Assembly (NCBI RefSeq): GCF_035944375.1
Contig: NZ_DASZBE010000043.1
DNA length: 64,000 nucleotides
Reading direction: 5' to 3' (one strand)
Source: Allobosea sp035944375
GTDB taxonomy: Bacteria > Pseudomonadota > Alphaproteobacteria > Rhizobiales > Beijerinckiaceae
A model generated the notes under the pieces. It was not told where the DNA came from, ran no database searches, and was given only the letters and a program-made list of their open reading frames with translations. Shown piece after piece: positions 8,378-16,769 of the stretch. The position numbers were made by a program, and so were the translations under genes. Every line of letters starts with the position of its first letter. Position 1 is the first letter of the stretch.

Positions 8378-9568
8378 ATGTCTGAGCATAACATCCGGAA
8401 CTTTTCGATCAATTTCGGCCCGCAGCACCCGGCCGCGCACGGCGTTCTGCGCCTGGTGCTGGAACTTGACGGCGAGATCGTCGAGCGCGTCGACCCGCAT
8501 ATCGGCCTGCTGCATCGCGGCACCGAGAAGCTGATCGAGGCCAAGACCTATCTCCAGGCGATGCCCTATTTCGACCGGCTCGACTATGTGGCGCCGATGA
8601 ACCAGGAGCATGCCTTCTGCCTGGCCGTCGAGAAGCTGATGGGTGTGACGGTGCCGCGTCGCGGCCAGCTCATCCGCGTGCTCTACTCCGAGATCGGCCG
8701 CATCCTCTCGCATATCCTCAACGTCACCACGCAGGCGATGGACGTCGGCGCGCTGACGCCGCCGCTCTGGGGCTTCGAGGAGCGCGAGAAGCTGATGGTG
8801 TTCTATGAGCGTGCCTCGGGCGCGCGCATGCACGCCGCCTATTTCCGGCCTGGCGGCGTCCATCAGGACCTGCCGCCCTCGCTGATCCACGACATCGCCG
8901 AATGGTGCGACCCGTTCCTGCAGGTCTGCGACGACCTCGAGGGCCTGCTCACCGACAACCGCATCTTCAAGCAGCGCAATGTCGACATCGGCGTGGTCGA
9001 TCTCGAGACCTGCTGGAAATGGGGCTTCTCGGGCGTCATGGTCCGCGGCTCCGGTGCCGCCTGGGACCTGCGCAAGTCGCAGCCCTATGAGTGCTATGGC
9101 GAGATGGATTTCGACATCCCCATTGGCAAGAACGGCGACTGCTACGACCGCTACTGCATCCGCATGGAGGAGATGCGGCAGTCGGTTCGCATCATGAAGC
9201 AGTGCTGCGAGAAGCTGCTCTCGGCTGATGGCGGCGGGCCGATCTCGGCGCTCGACGGCAAGATGGTGCCGCCCAAGCGTGGCGAGATGAAGCGCTCGAT
9301 GGAAGCGCTGATCCACCATTTCAAGCTCTACACCGAGGGCTTCAAGGTTCCCGCGGGCGAGGTCTATGCCGCCGTCGAGGCGCCCAAGGGCGAGTTCGGC
9401 GTCTATCTCGTCGCCGACGGCACCAACAAGCCCTACCGGGTCAAGATCAAGGCGCCGGGCTTCGCCCATCTCCAGGCCATGGATTTCATGTGCCGCAAGC
9501 ACATGCTGGCGGACGTCTCCGCGATCCTGGGCTCCCTCGATATCGTCTTTGGTGAAGTTGACCGCTGA
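8378..9568 (+). CDS. nuoD: NADH-quinone oxidoreductase subunit D
   Basis: 396 aa, the 49-kDa-type subunit that forms the quinone pocket with NuoB. Seen are FGPQHPAAHGVLRLVLELDGE, HIGLLHRGTEKL, DRLDYVAPMNQEH and the C-terminal DIVFGEVDR, all family signatures. Length is normal for stand-alone NuoD. Its TGA overlaps the ATG of nuoE by one base. Confidence 0.97.
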   Translation: MSEHNIRNFSINFGPQHPAAHGVLRLVLELDGEIVERVDPHIGLLHRGTEKLIEAKTYLQAMPYFDRLDYVAPMNQEHAFCLAVEKLMGVTVPRRGQLIRVLYSEIGRILSHILNVTTQAMDVGALTPPLWGFEEREKLMVFYERASGARMHAAYFRPGGVHQDLPPSLIHDIAEWCDPFLQVCDDLEGLLTDNRIFKQRNVDIGVVDLETCWKWGFSGVMVRGSGAAWDLRKSQPYECYGEMDFDIPIGKNGDCYDRYCIRMEEMRQSVRIMKQCCEKLLSADGGGPISALDGKMVPPKRGEMKRSMEALIHHFKLYTEGFKVPAGEVYAAVEAPKGEFGVYLVADGTNKPYRVKIKAPGFAHLQAMDFMCRKHMLADVSAILGSLDIVFGEVDR

Positions 9569-10527
9569 TGTCCGTCCGTCGTCTCGCTCCCGATGCCGTC
9601 CAGCCCGCCTCCTTCGCCTTCGATGCGGCGAATGAGAACTGGGTGGACCAGCAGATCGCCAAATACCCGGAGGGGCGCCAGGCCTCGGCCGTGATCCCGC
9701 TGTTGTGGAAGGCGCAGGAGCAGCATGACGGCTGGCTGCCGCGGGCCGCGATCGAGGCGGTCGCACGCAAGCTCGGCATGGCGCCGATGCGGGTGATGGA
9801 GGTCGCGACCTTCTACACCATGTTCAATCTGCAGCCGGTGGGCGAGCATTTCGTCCAGCTCTGCGGCACCACGCCCTGCGCCCTGCGCGGCGCGGAGGCG
9901 CTGAAGAAGGTCTGTCAGGACGTCATCGGTCCGCAATCGACGGTGACCGCGGACGGCAAGCTCTCCTGGCTCGAGGTCGAGTGCCTCGGCGCCTGCTGCA
10001 ACGCCCCGATGGCGCAGATCAATTTCGATTACTACGAGGATCTGACGCCCGAGAACTTCAAGGCGCTGCTGGAGGATCTCCGCCACGGCCGGCCGACGAA
10101 GCCAGGCCCGCAGAATGGCCGCTCGGGCTCGGAGCCGCTCGGCGGCGGCGAGACCCTGAAGGACCCGGCCCTCTATGACGGTACGGTGATCGGCGCCGGT
10201 GACTGGCAGAAGCGGGTCACCGAGCAGCGCAAGGCCGCCGCCGAAGCCGCTGCCGCCAAGGCTGCCGCCGAAGCGGAAGCCAAGAAGGCGGACGCGCCCA
10301 AGCCCGACGCGCCCAAGGCAGACGCTCCAAAGACCGATGCGACGCCTGCAGCGGCGGCGAAGCCGGCGACCGAGACGGCGGCTGCGGGCCGTCCGAAGCC
10401 GTCCGAGCCGGGCCAGCCCACCAGCGCCGCCAACGACACGCCCGCCGCCGGCGGGAAGGTCGATCCGAAGTCGGCGGCGGAATCCGACAAGTCGGCCGGC
10501 ACGCCCGCCGACAAGCCGGTGAAGTGA
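9568..10527 (+). CDS. nuoE: NADH-quinone oxidoreductase subunit E with long low-complexity tail
   Basis: 319 aa. Residues 1-200 are the 24-kDa thioredoxin-like subunit binding the [2Fe-2S] cluster N1a, with ligands C99, C104, C139 and C143 (CGTTPC and CLGACC). It works with NuoF and NuoG in the NADH-oxidising module. From about residue 216 to the end the protein is an Ala/Lys/Pro/Asp-rich tail with repeated DAPK-type units and no recognisable domain; E. coli NuoE lacks it, while alphaproteobacteria often carry shorter versions. The tail may bind other proteins or be a disordered linker (inference). Confidence 0.95.
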   Translation: MSVRRLAPDAVQPASFAFDAANENWVDQQIAKYPEGRQASAVIPLLWKAQEQHDGWLPRAAIEAVARKLGMAPMRVMEVATFYTMFNLQPVGEHFVQLCGTTPCALRGAEALKKVCQDVIGPQSTVTADGKLSWLEVECLGACCNAPMAQINFDYYEDLTPENFKALLEDLRHGRPTKPGPQNGRSGSEPLGGGETLKDPALYDGTVIGAGDWQKRVTEQRKAAAEAAAAKAAAEAEAKKADAPKPDAPKADAPKTDATPAAAAKPATETAAAGRPKPSEPGQPTSAANDTPAAGGKVDPKSAAESDKSAGTPADKPVK

Positions 10528-10537
10528 GGTCAAGACG

Positions 10538-11842
10538 ATGCTCGCCGATCGCGATCGTATTTTTACCAATCTCTACGGCCTTCACGATCTGTCGCTGAAG
10601 GGCGCCATGGCGCGCGGCGCCTGGGACGGCACCAAGTTCCTGCTGGAGCAGGGGCGCGACTGGATCATCGACGAGATGAAGAAGTCCGGCCTGCGCGGCC
10701 GCGGCGGCGCCGGCTTCCCGACCGGGCTGAAATGGTCCTTCATGCCCAAGCAGAACGACGGGCGCCCGCACTACCTCGTCGTCAATGCCGACGAGTCGGA
10801 GCCCGGCACCTGCAAGGATCGCGAGATCATGCGCAACGACCCGCATACGCTGGTCGAGGGCTGCCTGATCGCCTCCTTCGCGATGGGCGCCCATGCTGCC
10901 TACATCTACATCCGCGGCGAATATGTCCGTGAGCGCGAGGCGCTGCAGCGCGCCGTCGACGAGGCCTATGAGGCCAAGCTCATCGGCAAGGACAACGTCC
11001 ACGGCTATCCCTTTGATCTCTATGTGCATCACGGCGCCGGCGCCTATATCTGCGGCGAGGAGACGGCCCTGCTCGAGAGCCTCGAGGGCAAGAAGGGCAT
11101 GCCGCGGATGAAGCCGCCATTCCCGGCCAATGTCGGGCTTTATGGCTGCCCCACGACGGTGAACAACGTCGAGTCGATCGCGGTCGCGCCGACCATCCTG
11201 CGCCGCGGCGCGAGCTGGTTTTCCTCGCTCGGCAATCCAAACAATGTCGGCACCAAGCTGTTCTGCATCTCGGGCCATGTGAACAAGCCCTGCAATGTCG
11301 AGGAGGTGATGGGCATCACCTTCCGTGAGTTGATCGACCGGCACTGCGGTGGCGTCCGCGGCGGCTGGGACAACCTCAAGGCGGTCATCCCCGGCGGCTC
11401 CTCCGTGCGCATGGTTCCCGCCGAGCAGATCATCGACACGCCGATGGATTTCGACTCGCTCTCCAAGTTGAAATCGGGCCTCGGCACCGCGGCCGTGATC
11501 GTCATGGACAAATCCACCGACGTCATCCGCGCGATCGCCCGCCTCAGCCATTTCTACAAGCATGAGAGCTGCGGCCAGTGCACGCCCTGCCGCGAGGGCA
11601 CGGGCTGGATGTGGCGCGTCATGGAGCGCATGGTCGAGGGGCGCGCCCAGAAGCGCGAGATCGACATGCTGCTCGACGTCACCAAGCAGATCGAGGGGCA
11701 CACCATCTGTGCGCTCGGCGATGCCGCCGCCTGGCCGATCCAGGGCCTGATCGCGCATTTCCGTCACGAGATCGAGCAGCGCATCGACGACTATGCCGCC
11801 AACCCGCACAGCGAGCCTGTGCGCATGATGGCGGCGGAGTGA
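10538..11842 (+). CDS. nuoF: NADH-quinone oxidoreductase subunit F
   Basis: 434 aa, the 51-kDa subunit that binds NADH, FMN and a [4Fe-4S] cluster. Motifs seen are LRGRGGAGFPTGLKW (NADH/FMN glycine-rich loop), NADESEPGTCKDRE, GAGAYICGEETAL and the cluster motif ESCGQCTPCREGTGW with a further Cys in TICALGD. Length matches the family. Ten bases after nuoE and five before nuoG. Confidence 0.97.
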   Translation: MLADRDRIFTNLYGLHDLSLKGAMARGAWDGTKFLLEQGRDWIIDEMKKSGLRGRGGAGFPTGLKWSFMPKQNDGRPHYLVVNADESEPGTCKDREIMRNDPHTLVEGCLIASFAMGAHAAYIYIRGEYVREREALQRAVDEAYEAKLIGKDNVHGYPFDLYVHHGAGAYICGEETALLESLEGKKGMPRMKPPFPANVGLYGCPTTVNNVESIAVAPTILRRGASWFSSLGNPNNVGTKLFCISGHVNKPCNVEEVMGITFRELIDRHCGGVRGGWDNLKAVIPGGSSVRMVPAEQIIDTPMDFDSLSKLKSGLGTAAVIVMDKSTDVIRAIARLSHFYKHESCGQCTPCREGTGWMWRVMERMVEGRAQKREIDMLLDVTKQIEGHTICALGDAAAWPIQGLIAHFRHEIEQRIDDYAANPHSEPVRMMAAE

Positions 11843-11846
11843 GAGC

Positions 11847-13910
11847 ATGACCAAACTGATCATCGACGGCATCGAAGTCGACGTCCCCGCCGAATACACG
11901 GTCCTGCAGGCCTGCGAGGCTGCCGGAGCCGAGGTGCCGCGCTTCTGCTTCCACGAGCGGCTCTCCATCGCCGGCAATTGCCGCATGTGCCTCGTCGAGG
12001 TGAAGGGCGGCCCTCCGAAGCCCCAGGCGTCGTGTGCCATCGGCGTGCGCGATCTGCGCCCCGGCCCGAATGGCGAGCCGCCGGTGGTCTCGACAAAGTC
12101 GCCCATGGTCAAGAAGGCGCGTGAGGGGGTGATGGAGTTCCTCCTCATCAACCACCCGCTGGATTGCCCGATCTGCGACCAGGGCGGCGAGTGCGACCTG
12201 CAGGACCAGGCGATGGCCTATGGCGTCGACACCTCGCGCTATGCCGAGAACAAGCGCGCGGTCGAGGACAAGTATATCGGCCCGCTGGTCAAGACTTCGA
12301 TGACGCGCTGCATCCAGTGCACACGCTGCGTCCGCTTCACCACCGAAGTGGCGGGCGGCTCCGATCTCGGCGCCATCGGCCGCGGCGAGGACATGGAGAT
12401 CACCACCTATCTCGAGCAGGCGATGACCTCGGAGCTCCAGGGCAACGTCGTCGATCTCTGCCCGGTCGGCGCGCTGACCTCCAAGCCCTACCAGAACAAG
12501 GCCCGGCCCTGGGAGCTGACCAAGACCCAGTCGATCGACGTGATGGACGCCGTCGGCTCGGCCATCCGCGTCGATTCCCGCGGCAAGGAGGTCATGCGCA
12601 TCCTGCCCCGCCTCAACGAGGCGGTGAACGAGGAGTGGATCTCCGACAAGACCCGCCACATCGTCGACGGCCTGCGCACGCAGCGTCTCGACCGGCCCTA
12701 TATCCGGCAGAACGGCGCGCTGCGCCCGGCCTCCTGGGCCGAGGCCTTCGCGCTGATCGCTGAGAAGGTGAAAGCGGCGAAGCCCGAGAAGATCGGCGCG
12801 ATCGCCGGCGATCTCGCCGCGGTCGAGGAGATGTTCGCGCTGCAGGGCCTGATCGCCTCGCTCGGGTCGGGCAACCTCGATTGCCGTCAGGACGGCACCA
12901 GGCTGCATCCGAAACTCGGCCGCGCCAGCTACATCCTCAATGCCGGCATCGCGGGCATCGAGCAGGCGACGTCGCTGCTGATCATCGGCGCCAACCCCCG
13001 CCGCGAAGCGCCGATCCTCAACGCGCGCATCCGCAAGCGCTGGCTGCGCGGCGATTTCAGGATCCAGGTCATCGGCGAGAAGGCCGACCTGACCTATGAC
13101 TACGACTATCTCGGCGCCGGTGCCGACACGCTGGCGGATCTCGCCGGCAAGGCGGAGCAGGCCGGCGAGCGGCCGATGGTGCTGGTCGGGCAGGGCGCTC
13201 TCGCCCGCGGCGACGGCGAGGCTGTCCTCGCGCTGGCCGCCAGGGCCGCCCAGGCGCTGGGCGCTGTCTCGGAAGGCTGGAACGGCTTCGGCGTGCTGCA
13301 CACGGCGGCCTCGCGCGTCGGCGGGCTCGATCTCGGCTTCGTGCCGGGTGAGGGCGGCCTCGATGTTGCCGGCATGCTCGCACCGGGCGCGCTCGACGTG
13401 CTGTTCCTGCTCGGCGCCGACGAGATCGAGGTGCCGGCAGGCGCCTTCGTGGTCTATCAGGGCACGCATGGCGACAAGGGCGCGCACCGCGCCGACGTCA
13501 TCCTGCCGGGCTCGGCCTATACCGAGAAGTCCGGAACCTACGTCAACACCGAGGGCCGCGTGCAGATGACCGACCGCGCCACCTTCCCGCCGGGCGACGC
13601 CCGCGAGGACTGGGCGGTCCTGCGGGCGCTCTCGGCGGCTCTGGCCAAGACACTGCCCTTCGACTCGCTGGCCGGCCTGCGCAAGGCGCTCTATGCGGCG
13701 CACCCGCATTTCGCCGCGCTCGACCGGCTCGATCCGGCTGACGCTTCCGGGCTCGGCGCGCTCGCCGATCTCGGCGGCAAGGCCGAGAAGACCGGCTTCG
13801 TCTCGCCGGTCGCCGATTTCTACCAGACCAACCCGATCGCGCGCGCTTCCGCCGTGATGGCCGAATGTTCCGCGCTGGCCTCAGGCCGGTTGCAGCAGGC
13901 GGCGGAGTAA
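11847..13910 (+). CDS. nuoG: NADH-quinone oxidoreductase subunit G
   Basis: 687 aa, the 75-kDa subunit. The N-terminal ferredoxin-like domain has CEAAG...FCFHERL...CRMC for a [2Fe-2S] cluster, then HPLDCPICDQGGECDLQ (His/Cys-ligated cluster) and CIQCTRCVRF...DLCPVGAL ([4Fe-4S]). The C-terminal two thirds are a molybdopterin-oxidoreductase-like domain, thought to have no cofactor in complex I. Length is that of mitochondrial-type NuoG rather than the longer enterobacterial one. Confidence 0.97.
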   Translation: MTKLIIDGIEVDVPAEYTVLQACEAAGAEVPRFCFHERLSIAGNCRMCLVEVKGGPPKPQASCAIGVRDLRPGPNGEPPVVSTKSPMVKKAREGVMEFLLINHPLDCPICDQGGECDLQDQAMAYGVDTSRYAENKRAVEDKYIGPLVKTSMTRCIQCTRCVRFTTEVAGGSDLGAIGRGEDMEITTYLEQAMTSELQGNVVDLCPVGALTSKPYQNKARPWELTKTQSIDVMDAVGSAIRVDSRGKEVMRILPRLNEAVNEEWISDKTRHIVDGLRTQRLDRPYIRQNGALRPASWAEAFALIAEKVKAAKPEKIGAIAGDLAAVEEMFALQGLIASLGSGNLDCRQDGTRLHPKLGRASYILNAGIAGIEQATSLLIIGANPRREAPILNARIRKRWLRGDFRIQVIGEKADLTYDYDYLGAGADTLADLAGKAEQAGERPMVLVGQGALARGDGEAVLALAARAAQALGAVSEGWNGFGVLHTAASRVGGLDLGFVPGEGGLDVAGMLAPGALDVLFLLGADEIEVPAGAFVVYQGTHGDKGAHRADVILPGSAYTEKSGTYVNTEGRVQMTDRATFPPGDAREDWAVLRALSAALAKTLPFDSLAGLRKALYAAHPHFAALDRLDPADASGLGALADLGGKAEKTGFVSPVADFYQTNPIARASAVMAECSALASGRLQQAAE

Positions 13911-13916
13911 CCGGCC

Positions 13917-14936
13917 ATGAACTGGGACCTCGTTCTCGATCTCGCGATCATGCTGGGCAAGAGCTTCCTGCTCATCGCCTGCCTGCTGGTCTTCATCGCC
14001 TATATCCTGCTGGCCGATCGCAAGATCTGGGCAGCGGTGCAGTTGCGCCGCGGCCCCAACGTGGTCGGGCCCTTCGGCCTGTTCCAGAGCTTCGCAGACC
14101 TGCTGAAATTCGCCTTCAAGGAGCCGATCATCCCGTCCGGCGCCAACAAGGGCGTCTTCCTGCTGGCGCCGCTGGTGACCTGCCTGCTGGCGCTGTCGGC
14201 CTGGGCGGTGATTCCGGTGGCCGAGGGCTGGGCGATCGCCGACATCAATGTCGGCATCCTCTATGTCCTGGCGATCTCCTCGCTGGGCATCTACGGCATC
14301 ATCATGGCCGGCTGGGCCTCGAACTCGAAATATCCCTTCATGGGCGCGCTGCGTTCGGCGGCGCAGATGGTCTCCTACGAGGTCTCGATCGGCTTCGTCA
14401 TCATCACCGTGCTGCTCTGTGTCGGCTCGCTGAACCTCTCGGCCATCGTCGAGGCGCAGAACACGAAGGTCGGCCTGTTCGGCTGGTACTGGCTGCCGCT
14501 GTTCCCGATGTTCGTGATCTTCTTCATCTCGGCGCTGGCCGAGACGAACCGGCCGCCCTTCGACCTGCCCGAGGCGGAATCGGAGCTCGTCGCCGGCTAC
14601 ATGGTCGAATACTCCTCGACCCCGTATCTGCTGTTCATGCTCGGCGAATACGTGGCGATCATGACCATGTGCGCCATGATGGTGATCCTGTTCCTCGGGG
14701 GCTGGCTGCCGCCGTTCCCGATCGCGCCCTTCACCTGGGTGCCCGGCGTGATCTGGTTCATGCTCAAGGTCTGCGCCGTCTTCTTCATGTTCGCGATGGT
14801 GAAGGCCTTCGTGCCGCGCTACCGCTACGACCAGCTGATGCGGCTGGGCTGGAAGGTCTTCCTGCCGCTCTCGCTGGTCTCGGTCGTGGTCGTGGCGTTC
14901 GTGCTGCAGCTCACGGGCTGGGGCCCGGTGCGCTGA
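13917..14936 (+). CDS. nuoH: NADH-quinone oxidoreductase subunit H
   Basis: 339 aa, about eight membrane segments; the subunit that joins the membrane arm to the quinone site. Family stretches seen are RRGPNVVGPFGLFQ, ADLLKFAFKEPIIP, the acidic loop DLPEAESELVAGYMVEYS and RYRYDQLMRLGWK. Its TGA overlaps the ATG of the following 79-aa gene. Confidence 0.97.
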   Translation: MNWDLVLDLAIMLGKSFLLIACLLVFIAYILLADRKIWAAVQLRRGPNVVGPFGLFQSFADLLKFAFKEPIIPSGANKGVFLLAPLVTCLLALSAWAVIPVAEGWAIADINVGILYVLAISSLGIYGIIMAGWASNSKYPFMGALRSAAQMVSYEVSIGFVIITVLLCVGSLNLSAIVEAQNTKVGLFGWYWLPLFPMFVIFFISALAETNRPPFDLPEAESELVAGYMVEYSSTPYLLFMLGEYVAIMTMCAMMVILFLGGWLPPFPIAPFTWVPGVIWFMLKVCAVFFMFAMVKAFVPRYRYDQLMRLGWKVFLPLSLVSVVVVAFVLQLTGWGPVR

Positions 14937-15175
14937 TGACGGTCTCGGCCGGCCTGATCGGCGCGCTGATCGGGCTGGTGCTGGGGATCGTGGAATACAG
15001 GATTGTGTCGGGGCTGCTCATCGGGGCGCTGCGCCGGACCGATCGATCGCAGACGCAGGCCGAGCGTGACGATTACGAGCGTCGCATCGGCTTCGTCAGG
15101 GCAGCGCTGGTCGTCTTGATGATCGGCGTCACGCCCGTGCTGGGTTACGTGATCGGCCAGACGGTGTTTGGCTGA
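14936..15175 (+). CDS. Small two-helix membrane protein inside the nuo operon
   Basis: 79 aa, family not recognised. The ATG at 14936 overlaps the nuoH stop (ATGA), and its own stop abuts the region before nuoI, so it is translationally coupled on both sides. It has a hydrophobic segment at about 2-29 (SAGLIGALIGLVLGIVEY), a charged loop (RRTDRSQTQAERDDYERR) and a second hydrophobic segment at about 53-77 ending GYVIGQTVFG. Codon use and GC match the neighbours. Position suggests an accessory subunit or assembly helper of complex I, but that is inference. NuoI and NuoH are complete without it. Confidence 0.7.
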   Translation: MTVSAGLIGALIGLVLGIVEYRIVSGLLIGALRRTDRSQTQAERDDYERRIGFVRAALVVLMIGVTPVLGYVIGQTVFG

Positions 15176-15193
15176 GTGGGAAGGACGAAGAGC

Positions 15194-15682
15194 ATGTCGC
15201 TCGCACAAGCCGCCAAAGGCCTGCTGCTGAAGGAGTTCGTCGGCGCGTTCGCGCTGTCGATGCGCTATTTCTTCAAGCCGAAGGCGACCATCAACTATCC
15301 CTTCGAGAAGAACCCGCAGAGCCCGCGCTTCCGCGGCGAGCATGCGCTGCGCCGTTATCCCAATGGCGAGGAGCGCTGCATCGCCTGCAAGCTCTGCGAG
15401 GCGATCTGCCCGGCGCAGGCCATCACCATCGAGGCCGGCCCGCGCCGCAACGACGGCACGCGCCGCACCACGCGCTACGACATCGACATGACCAAGTGCA
15501 TCTATTGCGGCTTCTGCCAGGAGGCCTGCCCGGTCGATGCGATCGTGGAAGGGCCGAACTTCGAGTTCGCCACCGAGACTCGTGAGGAGCTGTTCTACGA
15601 CAAGGATCGGCTGCTCGCGAACGGTGCCCGCTGGGAACGCGAGATCGCCCGCAACATCGCGATGGACGCTCCCTATCGCTGA
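15194..15682 (+). CDS. nuoI: NADH-quinone oxidoreductase subunit I
   Basis: 162 aa, the TYKY-type ferredoxin subunit with two [4Fe-4S] clusters (N6a, N6b). Both motifs are intact: CIACKLCEAICPAQAI and CIYCGFCQEACPVDAI. The ATG at 15194 (MSLAQAAKG) gives the family length and follows a GAAGAG stretch; GTG 15176 would add six residues. Followed by an unusually long 132-bp gap before nuoJ that holds a candidate promoter. Confidence 0.96.
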   Translation: MSLAQAAKGLLLKEFVGAFALSMRYFFKPKATINYPFEKNPQSPRFRGEHALRRYPNGEERCIACKLCEAICPAQAITIEAGPRRNDGTRRTTRYDIDMTKCIYCGFCQEACPVDAIVEGPNFEFATETREELFYDKDRLLANGARWEREIARNIAMDAPYR

Positions 15683-15707
15683 GGCTTCGGCCAGACCCGT
15701 CGCGCGG

Positions 15708-15736
15708 TTGTCGCAGCCGGTGGGCCTGACTATAGA
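15708..15736 (+). promoter_or_regulatory. Candidate internal nuo promoter before nuoJ
   Basis: TTGTCG at 15708-15713 and TATAGA at 15731-15736 with a 17-bp spacer, close to the sigma-70 consensus used in alphaproteobacteria. It lies in the 132-bp nuoI-nuoJ gap and would give a leader of about 70 bases, so nuoJKLMN could have separate expression. Confidence 0.45.
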
Positions 15737-15814
15737 CGCTCCAAACGGCGTCCGGCGAGAGTCGGGCGCAGGTGAACACGAGAGCCGCCCGCCTGGGCGG
15801 AAAGGCTGACCGAG

Positions 15815-16438
15815 ATGAATGCCGCAGCGGCTTTCTTCTATCTGTTCGCAGGCATCACCGTCGCTTCGGCGTTCATGGTGGTGACATCGCGCAACCCCGT
15901 TCACTCGGTGCTCTTCCTGATCCTGGCCTTCGTCAACGCGGCCGGGTTGTTCCTGCTGCTGGGGGCCGAATTCCTCGCGATGCTGCTGATCGTCGTCTAT
16001 GTCGGCGCGGTCGCGGTGCTCTTCCTCTTCGTGGTGATGATGCTCGACGTCGATTTCGCCGAGTTCCGCCAGGGCTTCCTGAACTATCTGCCGATCGGCG
16101 CCCTGATCGGCCTGATCTTCGCGGTCGAGCTGCTGCTCGTCGTCGGCGCCTGGGTCATCGACCCGCAGATCGTGCGCGCGCCGGTCGCCGCCATCCCCGC
16201 CGGCATCACCAACACCGAGGCGATCGGGCGGGTGCTCTACACGCAGTATGTCTACTATTTCCAGGCCGCCGGCCTCGTCCTGCTCGTCGCCATGATCGGC
16301 GCCATCGTGCTGACCCTGCGCGATCGCCCCGGCATCAAGCGCCAGGACATCATGCAGCAGAATGCGCGCACCAAGGCGACCGCGATGGACGTCAAGAAGG
16401 TGCAGCCGGGCGCAGCCCTGCCGGAGGAGACGGTCTGA
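15815..16438 (+). CDS. nuoJ: NADH-quinone oxidoreductase subunit J
   Basis: 207 aa membrane subunit with five predicted hydrophobic segments. Family stretch: SRNPVHSVLFLILAFVNAAG, then LGAEFLAMLLIVVYVGAVAVLFLFVVMMLD. Its stop overlaps the nuoK start (TGATG). Confidence 0.96.
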   Translation: MNAAAAFFYLFAGITVASAFMVVTSRNPVHSVLFLILAFVNAAGLFLLLGAEFLAMLLIVVYVGAVAVLFLFVVMMLDVDFAEFRQGFLNYLPIGALIGLIFAVELLLVVGAWVIDPQIVRAPVAAIPAGITNTEAIGRVLYTQYVYYFQAAGLVLLVAMIGAIVLTLRDRPGIKRQDIMQQNARTKATAMDVKKVQPGAALPEETV

Positions 16439-16743
16439 TGATCGGGCTTGGCCACTACCTCGCCGTCGGGGCGATCCTGTTCACGCTGGGCGTGCTCGGC
16501 ATCTTCCTGAACCGCAAGAACGTCATCGTCATCCTGATGTCGGTCGAACTGATTCTGCTGGCGGTGAACCTGAACTTCGTCGCCTTCTCGAGCTTCCTGA
16601 ACGATATCGTCGGGCAGATCTTCGCGCTGCTGGTGCTGACCGTGGCGGCCGCGGAAGCCGCCATCGGGCTCGCCATTCTCGTCGTCTACTTCCGCAACCG
16701 CGGCACGATCGCGGTGGAAGACATCAACATGATGAAAGGCTGA
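16438..16743 (+). CDS. nuoK: NADH-quinone oxidoreductase subunit K
   Basis: 101 aa with three membrane segments; the length is exactly typical. Two intramembrane glutamates implicated in proton transfer are visible in MSVELILLAVNLNF and in the AAAEAAIGLAI helix. The start overlaps the nuoJ stop by one base. Confidence 0.96.
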   Translation: MIGLGHYLAVGAILFTLGVLGIFLNRKNVIVILMSVELILLAVNLNFVAFSSFLNDIVGQIFALLVLTVAAAEAAIGLAILVVYFRNRGTIAVEDINMMKG

Positions 16744-16769
16744 GGCGTAGCAACGCCCGGATCCGCCCC

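Noticed and set aside
7430..9766. Very long open frame (778 codons) on the minus strand opposite nuoB-nuoE
   Set aside because: Mirror of strongly coding nuo genes; Asp/His/Arg-rich composition typical of antisense frames in GC-rich DNA, no domain.
10217..13709. Long minus-strand frames (644 and 676 codons) opposite nuoE-nuoG
   Set aside because: Antisense shadows of clear complex I genes; no ribosome-binding sites or family motifs.
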